Assembly: GCA_000183865.1 (NCBI GenBank)
Contig: CM001047.1
Location: 587,231-598,795 of the forward strand
Direction of reading: 5' to 3'
From: Listeria marthii FSL S4-120
Lineage (GTDB): Bacteria > Bacillota > Bacilli > Lactobacillales > Listeriaceae
Length of the DNA: 11,565 nucleotides
Shown here: positions 1-7,509 of the stretch, piece after piece
Numbering within the stretch: position 1 is the stretch's first letter
How the letters are laid out: every line of letters begins with the position of its first letter
The notes under the pieces: generated by a model
Seen by the model: only the letters and a program-made list of their open reading frames with translations
What the model was told of the DNA's origin: nothing
Database searches by the model: none
Position numbers and translations under genes: made by a program

Positions 1-96
1 TCGCTTAGGGTTATCGGTTAAGGAAACAAAATTAACACCTTTTACGACGCGACCGGCTGTGACATCAAGGCAGGGGATGATTCGTTTAGTAAGCAT
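1..96 (-). CDS. hisF: HisF, imidazole glycerol phosphate synthase cyclase subunit (N-terminal fragment)
   Basis: Only the first 32 codons are in the window; the gene runs off the left edge. The translation begins [20 protein letters not shown], the typical HisF N-terminus, and Asp11 matches the catalytic aspartate of the cyclase (beta/alpha)8 barrel. By family knowledge, HisF joins HisH to turn PRFAR and glutamine-derived ammonia into imidazole glycerol phosphate and AICAR. The ATG at 96 lies inside the end of hisA (11-bp overlap) and is preceded by a GAGGTGG Shine-Dalgarno sequence within hisA, so translation is probably coupled. hisI/hisE would be expected further left but cannot be seen. 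Confidence 0.95.
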
Positions 97-808
97 GTTG
101 TTCCACCTCGGTGACATCTGACATTGAAATATTTCCATTATAAAGGGCTTTCCCGGCTATGGCTCCATACAAACCAAGCTCCGCGAGTGATTCTAAATCG
201 GCGCGGCTACTTACGCCACCAGATGCAATTAAATTGATGCTGACATGTTTTTGCAATGCAGCCATTTGTTCTAAATTAGGCCCTGTAAGTGTGCCATCGC
301 GGCTAATATCGGTGTAAATGATGGTTTCGACATGCATTTCTTCCATTCGTTTGGCTAAATCTAAATAGCTAACTTGGCTTACATCGAGCCATCCGCTTGT
401 TGCGACAAAGCTGTTTTTGGCGTCGATTCCGGCAGCTATTTTTGAACCGTATTTTTGGACGGCAGCACGGAGGAAATCTGGATCTGTTAGCGCGGCTGAA
501 CCGATGATGACGCGGTCGATGCCGGATTCGAGATAATAGTCCACTTGTGCCATGCTACGAATTCCACCGCCAACTTGGACGGGTATTTTGGCAGCTGTTT
601 GCATTTTTTGGATGATTTCGAGGTTGACTGGACGTCCTTCCAGCGCACCGTCTAGGTCAACAATGTGCAAATAGGTGGCGCCGTCTGTTGCAAAGGCTTT
701 TGCTTGAGCAATCGGGTCTTCATTTACCACGGTTGTTTTGGAAAAATCACCTTGGAAAAGCCGGACGCATTGTCCATTTTTCAAGTCTATTGCTGGGAAG
801 ATTTGCAT
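86..808 (-). CDS. hisA: HisA, ProFAR isomerase
   Basis: This 240-residue protein is full length for HisA, 1-(5-phosphoribosyl)-5-[(5-phosphoribosylamino)methylideneamino]imidazole-4-carboxamide isomerase (EC 5.3.1.16). It performs the Amadori rearrangement of ProFAR to PRFAR in the cytoplasm, just before the HisH/HisF step. It is a single (beta/alpha)8 barrel. The opening [12 protein letters not shown] supplies catalytic Asp8, and Asp129 in AAGIDAKN is the second catalytic aspartate. Phosphate-binding turns are visible at GGGIR (80-84), DISRDGT (167-173) and ASGGVS (195-200). The ATG at 808 has an AAGGAGGTC ribosome binding site and lies 22 bp inside the end of hisH; the 3' end overlaps hisF by 11 bp. 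Confidence 0.97.
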
Positions 809-1413
809 GATTCGATGACCTCCTTAAAACCTTTTAAAATTTCTAGTCCGATTTGGCCGCTTTTTTCTGGGTGGAACTGGGCGCCGTAGATATTGCCGTT
901 ATTTATCATGCCGGGAACTTCGACGGAATAGCCGCTTGTTGCGATAATGTACTCCGCTGGGCAGTCGGCATAATAGGAATGGACATAGTAAACATATTCG
1001 CCACCGAGTTGGTTCGTGAGTGGGGTTGTGCGTTTGATTTCTAGTTGATTCCAGCCCATGTGAGGAACGGCAAATTCGGGTTTGTCAGGTAGTTTTTCGA
1101 CACGACCAGGAATAAGACCGAGTCCTTTTGTGAAAGTATGCTCGCTGCTCGATTCAAGCAAAAGTTGCATACCGAGGCAAACGCCGAGAATTGGTTTTCC
1201 AGCGACTGCGATTTCTTTTAAGGTCACATCAAGCCCACGCTGAGTGAGTTCTTGCATAGCTTCTGGATAGGCGCCAACTCCGGGTAGAATAACACCATCG
1301 GCTTGTTTGATTGCTGCTTGATTGCTAGAAATTTTGTTTTCTAGTCCAATAAAATCCAGTGCTTTGCTGATGCTCTTCGTGTTTCCTGTATCATAGTCGA
1401 TAATAACAATCAT
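787..1413 (-). CDS. hisH: HisH, imidazole glycerol phosphate synthase glutaminase subunit
   Basis: This 208-residue class I glutamine amidotransferase has the usual length for HisH. It hydrolyses glutamine and channels ammonia to HisF. The catalytic triad is visible: Cys79 in the nucleophile elbow ILGVCLGMQ, and His181 and Glu183 in QFHPEKSG. The oxyanion-region motif PGVGAYPEAM is at about 44-53, and PHMGWNQL at about 117-124 is typical of HisH. The ATG at 1413 directly abuts the hisB stop codon at 1414, and its AAAGGGG ribosome binding site lies inside hisB. The 22-bp overlap with hisA is the largest in the operon. Confidence 0.97.
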   Translation of the reverse strand: MIVIIDYDTGNTKSISKALDFIGLENKISSNQAAIKQADGVILPGVGAYPEAMQELTQRGLDVTLKEIAVAGKPILGVCLGMQLLLESSSEHTFTKGLGLIPGRVEKLPDKPEFAVPHMGWNQLEIKRTTPLTNQLGGEYVYYVHSYYADCPAEYIIATSGYSVEVPGMINNGNIYGAQFHPEKSGQIGLEILKGFKEVIESCKSSQQ

Positions 1414-1998
1414 TTACAGAACCCCTTTAGTCGAATTTACGCCTTGGATTTCAGGATTAATTGTGATTGCTTCACGGAGAGCACGACCGAATGCTTTAAA
1501 AAGAGCTTCGATTTTATGGTGAGTATTTTTACCGTAAAGAACGCGCAAGTGGAGGTTCATTTCACTGTTGAAGGCGGCTGCTTGGAAAAATTCTTCTACT
1601 AATTCTGTGTCAAAATCGCCTAGTTTTGGGTTCGTTAGTTCGGCGTCAAAAACAAGATAGGAACGGCCACTTAAATCAAGCGCACAAAAGCCAAGTGATT
1701 CGTCCATTGGTACATAAGCGGAACCGTAGCGGTTGATACCAGCTTTATCGCCGAGTGCTTCTTTTAGACAAAGACCGAGTGTAATGCCGATGTCTTCAAC
1801 CGTATGATGCGCATCGATGTATGTATCACCAATCGCATTTACATTTAAAGTGATGCGGCTGTGTTTGGCGAATAAGGTGAGCATATGATCTAGAAATCCG
1901 ACTCCAGTGGAAATAGTGGATTCTGTTTGGGTATCAAGATTAATGGAAAGCTCAATGGAAGTTTCGGCGGTAACTCTGGTTTTAGTTGCGGTTCTCAT
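1414..1998 (-). CDS. hisB: HisB, imidazoleglycerol-phosphate dehydratase
   Basis: This 194-residue, single-domain imidazoleglycerol-phosphate dehydratase (EC 4.2.1.19) converts imidazole glycerol phosphate to imidazole acetol phosphate. The metal-binding histidine motifs are present: [10 protein letters not shown] at 62-71 and [11 protein letters not shown] at 158-168. GFLDHML at 34-40 and the acidic stretch at about 131-137 also fit the family. It lacks the N-terminal HAD phosphatase domain of the bifunctional enterobacterial HisB, so a separate histidinol-phosphatase is needed; hisJ at 5250 supplies it. The ATG at 1998 directly abuts the hisD stop and has a GAGGAGG ribosome binding site. 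Confidence 0.97.
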   Translation of the reverse strand: MRTATKTRVTAETSIELSINLDTQTESTISTGVGFLDHMLTLFAKHSRITLNVNAIGDTYIDAHHTVEDIGITLGLCLKEALGDKAGINRYGSAYVPMDESLGFCALDLSGRSYLVFDAELTNPKLGDFDTELVEEFFQAAAFNSEMNLHLRVLYGKNTHHKIEALFKAFGRALREAITINPEIQGVNSTKGVL

Positions 1999-3282
1999 TT
2001 AAATTTCCTCCTCAAAACGAATTTGAATAGCTTTGGCGTGGGCGTCGAGACCTTCTTTATTAGCAAGTAGGATGATGGCGTCTTTTTCTTTTGCAAGTGC
2101 TTCTTTCGTATAAGAAATAAAAGCGGAACGTTTCGTGAAATCTTCTACGCCAAGTGGGGAGAAGAATTTGGCAGTGCCGCTTGTTGGTAAGACGTGATTC
2201 GGTCCGGCAAAATAGTCGCCAAGTGGTTCTGAGGCATAGCTTCCTAGAAAAATAGAGCCGGCGTTTTTAATTTGGTGCAAATAATTCATTGGATTTTCTA
2301 GTTGGACTTCTAGGTGCTCTGGAGCAATTTCGTTCATGATATCGAACATTTCTTTCGTGTTTGTTGCGATAATAATTTTGCCTTGCGTCTCGATGGATTC
2401 TTGGGCGATGGCTCTTCGTGGCAGGGTTTCGAGTTGTTTAGTTATTTCGGCTTTTGTTTGTTGGGCGATGTTTTCACTTGTGGTAATTAAAATAGCACGG
2501 GCTAATGTATCGTGCTCTGCTTGGGAGAGTAAGTCAGCAGCGATGAAAGTAGGGTTAGCCGTTTCATCTGCGAGCACGACGATTTCGGATGGACCGGCAA
2601 TCATATCGATATCAACCAAGCCAAAAACTTCTCGTTTAGCGGTGGCGACATAGACATTTCCCGGGCCGACGATTTTATCTACTTTAGGAATGGACTCGGT
2701 TCCGTAAGCAAGTGCGGCAATTCCGTGCGCACCACCAACTTGGTAAATTTCGTCCACGCCAGCAAGTTGTGCGGCTGCTAAAACGTGAGGATTGATGCCA
2801 TTTTTTCCGGGAGGCGTAATCATCACAATTCGTTCCACACCAGCGATTTTGGCAGGTAGAACATTCATTAAAACGGACGATGGATAGGCTGCTGTGCCCC
2901 CGGGAACATATACGCCGACGGTTGAGAGTGGGCGTATTAATTGGCCGCGAATGACGCCATCTTTTTCGCTATCAAGGAATGCGTGTTGTTTTTGCTTGCT
3001 GTGGAAACTTTCAATATTTGCTTTTGCTTGGTGAAGGGCTTCTAGGAAGGCGGGCTCGACTTTGGCTGTGGCTGCTTGGATATCGGTGTTTGAAACGCGA
3101 AGTTCGGTTAGGTTGACGTCATCGAACTGGGCTGTGTAGTCGAGTAAGGCTTGGTCGCCAGCTGTTTTTACTTTTTCGATAATCGCTTTTACTGTGGTTT
3201 CGACTTGGTGTGAGGTGCTCGTTGTGGTTTCAGTTTTGAGTTCGTTTAATATGGACGCTGTTGTTCCGGTTAGAATTTTCAC
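1999..3282 (-). CDS. hisD: HisD, histidinol dehydrogenase
   Basis: This 427-residue protein oxidises L-histidinol to L-histidine in two NAD-dependent steps (EC 1.1.1.23), the last step of the pathway. The zinc-ligand and catalytic positions known from E. coli HisD are all identifiable: Gln254 and His257 (LLSQAEHD), the Glu322/His323 pair (APEHLE), Asp356 (EPLGDYF) and His415 (GLDAH). The signatures [11 protein letters not shown] (206-216) and [11 protein letters not shown] (229-239) are intact. The start is GTG at 3282, preceded by AAAGGAGGAG. It overlaps the hisG stop codon as GTGA (4 bp), which suggests coupled translation. Confidence 0.97.
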   Translation of the reverse strand: MKILTGTTASILNELKTETTTSTSHQVETTVKAIIEKVKTAGDQALLDYTAQFDDVNLTELRVSNTDIQAATAKVEPAFLEALHQAKANIESFHSKQKQHAFLDSEKDGVIRGQLIRPLSTVGVYVPGGTAAYPSSVLMNVLPAKIAGVERIVMITPPGKNGINPHVLAAAQLAGVDEIYQVGGAHGIAALAYGTESIPKVDKIVGPGNVYVATAKREVFGLVDIDMIAGPSEIVVLADETANPTFIAADLLSQAEHDTLARAILITTSENIAQQTKAEITKQLETLPRRAIAQESIETQGKIIIATNTKEMFDIMNEIAPEHLEVQLENPMNYLHQIKNAGSIFLGSYASEPLGDYFAGPNHVLPTSGTAKFFSPLGVEDFTKRSAFISYTKEALAKEKDAIILLANKEGLDAHAKAIQIRFEEEI

Positions 3283-3920
3283 GGGGTACGCTCCTCCTTT
3301 ATCGCTTGTTCTAATTGGTCGATTAAATGGAAAATTTGCGTTTTATTTTGTTTTAAGGAAGCTTTATTGACAATCAGGCGGGCAGAGATGGGATACATTT
3401 TTTCGTAAATAAGTAAGCCGTTTTCTTTTAATGTGGAGCCGGTTTCGACGATATCAATGATGGCGTCAGCAAGACCGAGTACAGGCGCGATTTCGACGGA
3501 GCCTTCGATTTTGATAATTTCTACATCTTCGCCTTTTTCACGGAAAAATTTGGAAGCTACTGCTGGATATTTGGTGGCGATGATTTTTCGACGATAGCTG
3601 CTTGGATCAAAATCTGGCGTAGAAGCAAGGCAGAACTGGCATTTGCCGATTTCGAGGTCAAGCATTTCATAATGTGATTTGGAGGCTTCCATCAGCACGT
3701 CTTTTCCAACGATACCAATATCCGCGACGCCGTGTTTCACGTAAGTCATGACATCAACCGCTTTTACTAAAATAAACGAAATCGGCTGGGTGCTGCTATG
3801 GAAAATCAATTTGCGCTTTTTATCAGTCATCGAAGAACAATCAATCCCTGCTTTTTCCAAAAGGACAATGGCATCTTTCTCTAGTCGGCCTTTCGTTAAA
3901 GCGATTTTCAAAGCTTTCAT
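3279..3920 (-). CDS. hisG: HisG, ATP phosphoribosyltransferase, short form
   Basis: This 213-residue protein condenses ATP with PRPP (EC 2.4.2.17), the committed and feedback-controlled step of the pathway. It is the short form: the C-terminal histidine-binding domain of long HisG is absent, so activity and inhibition are expected to depend on HisZ, encoded just upstream. [11 protein letters not shown] (139-149) and the PRPP-binding loop [13 protein letters not shown] (156-168) are clear. I chose the ATG at 3920, giving [15 protein letters not shown], because an AAAAGGAGG ribosome binding site sits at the right distance. A longer in-frame start at 3992 would add 24 residues that merely read hisZ codons in another frame and do not fit the family. 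It overlaps hisZ by 4 bp (ATGA). Confidence 0.96.
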   Translation of the reverse strand: MKALKIALTKGRLEKDAIVLLEKAGIDCSSMTDKKRKLIFHSSTQPISFILVKAVDVMTYVKHGVADIGIVGKDVLMEASKSHYEMLDLEIGKCQFCLASTPDFDPSSYRRKIIATKYPAVASKFFREKGEDVEIIKIEGSVEIAPVLGLADAIIDIVETGSTLKENGLLIYEKMYPISARLIVNKASLKQNKTQIFHLIDQLEQAIKEERTP

Positions 3921-5098
3921 AGGTCCGCCTCCTTTTGAAAAATAGTTTGGCTTCCTTGGCTGGAAACGTGAACGACGGTTGGGATGTGCCATTTTTTCGC
4001 AAAAGAGATAGCATTTGTTGGTGTTTCAAAAAAGCTTAATTCGCTGTTTGGTGTTTCTTGCATGAGTTTTTCGGCTTGTTGGAGTGCGTCTAGGTCGTAG
4101 TGGATTAAAAGTGTTGTTGGAGGTTGTTTCTTGATGATGCCAGCGCGGTTTTGTAGGGTTGTGAGGGAGTCGAGATTAAGTGCCAAACCAACTGCTGGAG
4201 AGGGGGAGCTGGTGAATTGTTCTAGTAAGTGATCGTAACGACCGCCACTTAAAAAATTATCGGCAGCAAGGTCGGCATACCCTCTGAAAATAATACCTGT
4301 ATAATAATGAAAATCTTGCACGAGTCCTAAGTCGACACTAATATCGGCAGCGTAAGAAACAGCTCCTACAATAGTTTCCATTTCGGTCAGTGCGGTTAAA
4401 ATTCCTTTATCTGTGGTTAAGTTTTTTGCTTGTTGTAAAATCGCTGTCGCTGGGCCAAATAATCGTGGTAATGCCAGAATAAAATCGTCCAGCGTGCTCG
4501 GATTATCAGCAACGAACTGTTGAATGCCAGTGAGGCTTTTATTTTGAATCAGCAGGCGGAAATCAATTTCGGCTGTTTCGCGAAGGTTTAAAAGATGGAC
4601 AACACGCCTGTAAATTGCGGCATGACCGAGTTCGATTTGAAAATTCGGAATTTCTAGTGTATTTAAAACACCAATGCCACTTAAAATACATTCAATCTCA
4701 GCTTTAATGGAAGGATAACCAATAATTTCAATTCCGGCTTGGGTCTGTTCATTTTGTTCGCCACCAAAATCTTCATTTGCGCGAAAGATTTTTCCGCTGT
4801 AAGAAAGTTTGAGCGGGAGCGTGACACCAGTTGTACTAACGACTCGACCAATTGGAAGGGTCATATCCGGTCGCAAAACTGTCAAGCGTCCTTTTTCATC
4901 AAAGAAACGGTATAGCTTGGCGTCCGCTTGATGTTCCGAAGAAAAGACGTCTTCAAATTCGATAACAGGTGTTTCAATCCGCTTAAATCCACGTTTTTCA
5001 AAATAATGATTCACTTGTTGCTCAATTTTGTATGCGGCCTGTGCTTCGCGAAAAAGTTTATCACGTGTTCCAGTTGGCAAGTTCTTATTTAAGTTCAT
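3917..5098 (-). CDS. hisZ: HisZ, ATP phosphoribosyltransferase regulatory subunit
   Basis: This 393-residue paralogue of the histidyl-tRNA synthetase catalytic core forms the regulatory half of the HisG/HisZ hetero-octamer and carries the histidine feedback site. Class II aminoacyl-tRNA synthetase remnants are visible: [12 protein letters not shown] near 75-86, QAGIEIIG near 120-127, [13 protein letters not shown] and [11 protein letters not shown]. The C-terminal part (about 320-393) is shorter than, and unlike, the HisRS anticodon-binding domain, which separates HisZ from HisS. It is the first gene of the operon. The ATG at 5098 has an AAAGGAG ribosome binding site about 8 nt upstream, and the predicted leader is only about 30 nt long. 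Confidence 0.95.
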   Translation of the reverse strand: MNLNKNLPTGTRDKLFREAQAAYKIEQQVNHYFEKRGFKRIETPVIEFEDVFSSEHQADAKLYRFFDEKGRLTVLRPDMTLPIGRVVSTTGVTLPLKLSYSGKIFRANEDFGGEQNEQTQAGIEIIGYPSIKAEIECILSGIGVLNTLEIPNFQIELGHAAIYRRVVHLLNLRETAEIDFRLLIQNKSLTGIQQFVADNPSTLDDFILALPRLFGPATAILQQAKNLTTDKGILTALTEMETIVGAVSYAADISVDLGLVQDFHYYTGIIFRGYADLAADNFLSGGRYDHLLEQFTSSPSPAVGLALNLDSLTTLQNRAGIIKKQPPTTLLIHYDLDALQQAEKLMQETPNSELSFFETPTNAISFAKKWHIPTVVHVSSQGSQTIFQKEADL

Positions 5099-5134
5099 CT
5101 GGTTAGCTCCTTTACGATATTTTAGTTTATTAGC

Positions 5135-5163
5135 ATATTAGCACGTTAAAGTGTTTTTGTAAA
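5135..5163 (-). promoter_or_regulatory. Predicted sigma-A promoter of the hisZGDBHAF operon
   Basis: Read on the minus strand, a TTTACA -35 (5158-5163) and a TAATAT -10 (5135-5140) are separated by exactly 17 bp. They match the consensus at 5/6 and 4/6 positions. Transcription would start near 5128, leaving a leader of about 30 nt before the hisZ ATG. This placement is inferred from sequence only. Confidence 0.6.
5138..5149. promoter_or_regulatory. Operator-like box overlapping the hisZ -10
   Basis: TTAGCACGTTAA is an imperfect dyad: TTAGC and GTTAA flank a 2-bp centre, with 4 of 5 pairs matching plus one G-T. It overlaps the predicted hisZ -10 (5135-5140) and the adjacent spacer, where a bound repressor would block RNA polymerase. 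A related copy lies 71 bp away at the hisJ start. Firmicutes are known to carry TrpR-family regulators (the YerC/HisR group) proposed to control his genes; assigning this box to such a protein is inference. Confidence 0.45.
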
Positions 5164-5188
5164 TAATGAATAGAAAAATAGTTGCTTA

Positions 5189-5197
5189 TGGTATAAT
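5189..5197 (+). promoter_or_regulatory. Predicted extended -10 promoter of hisJ
   Basis: A perfect TATAAT (5192-5197) is preceded by TG at 5189-5190, giving an extended -10 (TGGTATAAT). No good -35 lies 16-18 bp upstream, which is tolerated in extended -10 promoters. The predicted start is near 5203-5204, about 46 nt before the hisJ ATG. The element is back-to-back with the hisZ promoter. Confidence 0.65.
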
Positions 5198-5208
5198 TAG
5201 TGTACCAT

Positions 5209-5220
5209 TTAGCACGCTGA
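5209..5220. promoter_or_regulatory. Operator-like box just downstream of the hisJ start point
   Basis: TTAGCACGCTGA is the second copy of the box: the 8-bp core TTAGCACG is identical and 10 of 12 positions match the copy at 5138. It too is an imperfect dyad (TTAGC, 2 bp, GCTGA; 4 of 5 pairs). It lies a few bases after the predicted hisJ transcription start, a typical repressor position. The 71-bp spacing is close to seven helical turns, so the two sites could face the same side of the DNA. Confidence 0.45.
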
Positions 5221-5249
5221 GGGAAAAGAATTTTGAAAGAGGGTTGAAT

Positions 5250-6077
5250 ATGAAAAGAGACGGGCACACGCATACAGAGTTTTGTCCCCACGGTACGCAT
5301 GATGATGTGGAGGAAATGATTTTAAAAGCGATTGAACTGGATTTTGATGAGTATTCTATTGTTGAGCACGCGCCGCTTTCGAGTGAATTTATGAAAAATA
5401 CTGCTGGGGATAGTGAAGCAGTGACAACGGCGAGCATGGCAATGAGTGATTTACCTTATTATTTTAAGAAAATGAATCAGATGAAGAAAAAATATGCGAG
5501 TGATTTGTTAATACATATCGGGTTTGAAGTGGATTATTTGATTGGCTATGAGGATTTCACACGCGATTTTTTGAATGAATATGGGCCAGAAACGGATGAT
5601 GGCGTGTTGTCGCTGCATTTTTTAGAGGGGCAAGGCGGTTTTCGTTCGATTGATTTTTCGGCGGAAGATTATAATGAAGGAATTGTGCAATTTTATGGTG
5701 GATTTGAACAGGCACAACTCACTTATTTAGAAGGTGTGAAACGGTCGATTGAAGCGGATTTAGGACTATTTAAGCCGCGGAGAATTGGACATATTTCATT
5801 GTGTCAGAAGTTTCAGCAGTTTTTTGGAGCGGATGGACGTGATTTTTCGGCGGAAGTCATTGCGGAATTTCAGGAGGTGCTTGCTTTAGTGAAAAAGAGG
5901 GATTATGAGCTTGATTTTAATACAGCAGGCCTATTTAAGCCACTTTGCGGGGAAACGTATCCGCCAAAAGAAATCGTGGCGTTAGCTAGAGAGTTACAGA
6001 TTCCATTTGTGTATGGATCCGACTCGCATGGCGTTCAAGATATTGGGCGCGGATATAGTGCTTATTGCCAAAAATGA
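5250..6077 (+). CDS. hisJ: HisJ, PHP-family histidinol-phosphatase
   Basis: This 275-residue PHP-domain phosphoesterase fits HisJ/HisK-type histidinol-phosphatase (EC 3.1.3.15), which removes phosphate from histidinol phosphate before the HisD step. The metal-binding residues of the trinuclear centre can be placed: His6 and His8 (DGHTHTEFC), Glu39/His40 (VEHAPL), Glu93 (GFEVDY), His123 (SLHF), His171 (RIGHISL), Asp248 and His250 (GSDSHG). I chose the ATG at 5250, preceded by AGAGGG, because the metal motif follows directly. An upstream in-frame ATG at 5166 would lie before the predicted promoter -10 and is not credible. The gene is divergent from the his operon, and its 3' end overlaps the convergent MGMT-like gene by 16 bp. 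Confidence 0.93.
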   Translation: MKRDGHTHTEFCPHGTHDDVEEMILKAIELDFDEYSIVEHAPLSSEFMKNTAGDSEAVTTASMAMSDLPYYFKKMNQMKKKYASDLLIHIGFEVDYLIGYEDFTRDFLNEYGPETDDGVLSLHFLEGQGGFRSIDFSAEDYNEGIVQFYGGFEQAQLTYLEGVKRSIEADLGLFKPRRIGHISLCQKFQQFFGADGRDFSAEVIAEFQEVLALVKKRDYELDFNTAGLFKPLCGETYPPKEIVALARELQIPFVYGSDSHGVQDIGRGYSAYCQK

Positions 6078-6358
6078 TCTTTCATTTTGACATGCCCGTT
6101 CTCTTTAAACGTCACTCCTTCGAGTAAAAGCAGTTCGCGTTGTTCTTCCCAACCTGGGACAAGTCGACCAGCTGCATTTACGACACGATGGCATGGTGTA
6201 ATTTGGTCGCGCTTTGAATGTTTTAGCGTTGCACCAACGAGTCTGGCATTTTTAGGAAAGCCAATCATATAGGCGATTTGGCCATAAGTCGTCACTTTAC
6301 CGCGCGGGATTTGGCGCACGACCGTATAGACGCGATCTTCAAAATCAGCTGGAATCAT
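6062..6358 (-). CDS. Single-domain MGMT/Atl-like DNA alkylation repair protein
   Basis: This 98-residue protein is only the DNA-binding and active-site domain of O6-alkylguanine-DNA alkyltransferases (COG3695, Atl1/YbaZ size class). The N-terminal domain of Ogt/Ada-C is missing. The helix-turn-helix region spans about 20-48 (GKVTTYGQIA), with the expected DNA-intercalating arginine at Arg39 in NARLVGATLKHS. The active-site motif is PCHRV (55-59), so the acceptor cysteine Cys56 is kept, whereas classic Atl proteins have Trp (PWHRV). It could be a minimal methyltransferase or a lesion-flagging protein feeding nucleotide excision repair; sequence alone does not decide. The ATG at 6358 has a GGAGGT ribosome binding site. 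The 3' end overlaps the convergent hisJ by 16 bp, with no terminator between them. Confidence 0.85.
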   Translation of the reverse strand: MIPADFEDRVYTVVRQIPRGKVTTYGQIAYMIGFPKNARLVGATLKHSKRDQITPCHRVVNAAGRLVPGWEEQRELLLLEGVTFKENGHVKMKDHFWQ

Positions 6359-6389
6359 TATGTAACCTCCATTTGTTCATAATAAATTT

Positions 6390-6395
6390 AGTATA
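6390..6395 (-). promoter_or_regulatory. Candidate -10 for the MGMT-like gene
   Basis: On the minus strand TATACT lies at 6390-6395, about 30 nt upstream of the ATG at 6358. The best -35 at 16 bp spacing is a weak TTTATA. The 77-bp gap between this gene and the divergent gene at 6436 holds no other convincing element, and I could not place a promoter for the plus-strand gene with confidence. Confidence 0.35.
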
Positions 6396-6435
6396 CAGGA
6401 AATACCTATTTTATAAAAGTTAGGATGATACAAGA

Positions 6436-7467
6436 ATGCCAGATTTTTCTTACGCAAAAATTACGAAACTCGTGGTCCACTTTGCTGGAAATAAAGCGAG
6501 AGAAGAAGGAACCGAAGTCTCAGCGAATGTACTTGCTGATATCGGGTCAGAAATGAACCAAACATTATCTTCTATTTTCTTAGAACCATTTACAAAAGAT
6601 GAATATTACCAATTTAGTCACGAAACTGATTTGGATTTTAACGAAGTCCGAACTTTTGCTGCAAATATGTTTATAGCGGAGGAAGAGTTTCTAGATGAAT
6701 CGAAGAAAATTTTAGAGCATTTATACAGCGAAACAACCCACCCGAATATTAAAAGTGGTGACGTCTGGATTTTCTTTATTGAAGGTTGCGTCGTTGATGG
6801 TGATTTCACGAATGGCATCGGGATTTTCAAAGTCGAAAACAAAGAAGTCTTTCTGAAAAATGATTTTAATGGCAGAGAATTCCAAATCGGTTATGATAAA
6901 GGGATTACTGGTACAGATTTGGATAAAGGTTGTTTGATTTTTAATGTGGATCATGACACGGGGAATAAAGTGTTGATTTTAGATCGGCTTAACCGTGGTG
7001 ATTCTGTTTATTGGAAAGATAAGTTTTTAAGCATTGATAAGATTACCGATGAGAAGTTTTATACGGAAGGTTTTGTGGAGGTTTGTACGGATTATATTAA
7101 GCAACGCGAGGAGTCGCTGCTAGATAAATCTAATTTTGTCAAAGCGACGACGGAATATTTGGCAGGGGAAGAGACGTTAAATATTGCTGAATTTGCGCGT
7201 ACGACAATTGAAAAACCGGAAGAAATTACCGAATTCAATACAATGGTCGATACGTTCGAACGCGAAAACAATGTCCGTTTTCCAGAAACATTCCAATTAG
7301 ATGAAGAAAAACGTGAAAAATTATCGAAAAAAATTCGCAAAACGATCAAACTTGGCAAAAATATTTCGGTTGTCGTGAAGGATTTAGAGCAGCTCGAAGA
7401 AACCGATTTTGTGCAAGGGTATGACGAGGAAAAAGGCAAAAGCTACATGATAGTGTATTACGATTAA
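6436..7467 (+). CDS. Putative 37-kDa nucleoid-associated protein (YejK/NdpA-like)
   Basis: This 343-residue soluble, acidic protein has no signal peptide or membrane segment. Its overall pattern resembles the nucleoid-associated protein family PF04245 (E. coli YejK/NdpA): an N-terminal block ITKLVVHFAGNKA, then FAANMFIAEEEFLDESKKILEHLY, then the central strands KSGDVWIFFIEG and NGIGIFKVENKEVFLK (about 130-145), followed by a DKGCLIFN stretch and VLILDRLNRGDSVYWKDKFL. The C-terminal third is rich in Lys and Glu. In E. coli the family binds the nucleoid; the function in Gram-positives is not established. The ATG at 6436 has an AGGATGA ribosome binding site about 8 nt upstream. The gene is monocistronic and ends at a strong bidirectional terminator. 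The family call rests on pattern recognition, not a profile search. Confidence 0.65.
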   Translation: MPDFSYAKITKLVVHFAGNKAREEGTEVSANVLADIGSEMNQTLSSIFLEPFTKDEYYQFSHETDLDFNEVRTFAANMFIAEEEFLDESKKILEHLYSETTHPNIKSGDVWIFFIEGCVVDGDFTNGIGIFKVENKEVFLKNDFNGREFQIGYDKGITGTDLDKGCLIFNVDHDTGNKVLILDRLNRGDSVYWKDKFLSIDKITDEKFYTEGFVEVCTDYIKQREESLLDKSNFVKATTEYLAGEETLNIAEFARTTIEKPEEITEFNTMVDTFERENNVRFPETFQLDEEKREKLSKKIRKTIKLGKNISVVVKDLEQLEETDFVQGYDEEKGKSYMIVYYD

Positions 7468-7470
7468 AAG

Positions 7471-7504
7471 AAAAAACCGAGGATGCGGAATCCCCGGTTT
7501 TTTT
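7471..7504. terminator. Bidirectional Rho-independent terminator between convergent genes
   Basis: AACCGAGGAT (7475-7484) pairs with 7490-7499, with one A-C mismatch and a 5-nt GCGGA loop. Seven T follow on the plus strand (7498-7504) and a run of A precedes it (7471-7476). It can therefore end transcription of both the nucleoid-protein gene (stop at 7467) and the convergent permease gene (stop at 7510). Confidence 0.9.
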
Positions 7505-7509
7505 GCTGT

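Noticed and set aside
3921..3992. A 24-residue N-terminal extension of HisG from an upstream ATG at 3992.
   Set aside because: The extra residues only read hisZ codons in another frame, do not resemble HisG, and a strong ribosome binding site sits directly before the ATG at 3920.
5166..5249. A 28-residue N-terminal extension of HisJ from the ATG at 5166.
   Set aside because: The codons run through the predicted promoter and start point, and the PHP metal motif DGHTH begins right after the ATG at 5250.
5099..5249. A T-box leader for the his operon.
   Set aside because: The leader is about 30 nt, far too short, and no T-box sequence or terminator hairpin is present.
7092..7439. A 115-codon minus-strand open reading frame inside the nucleoid-protein gene.
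   Set aside because: It is a Ser/Phe-rich antisense shadow of Lys/Glu-rich codons, with no ribosome binding site or family resemblance.
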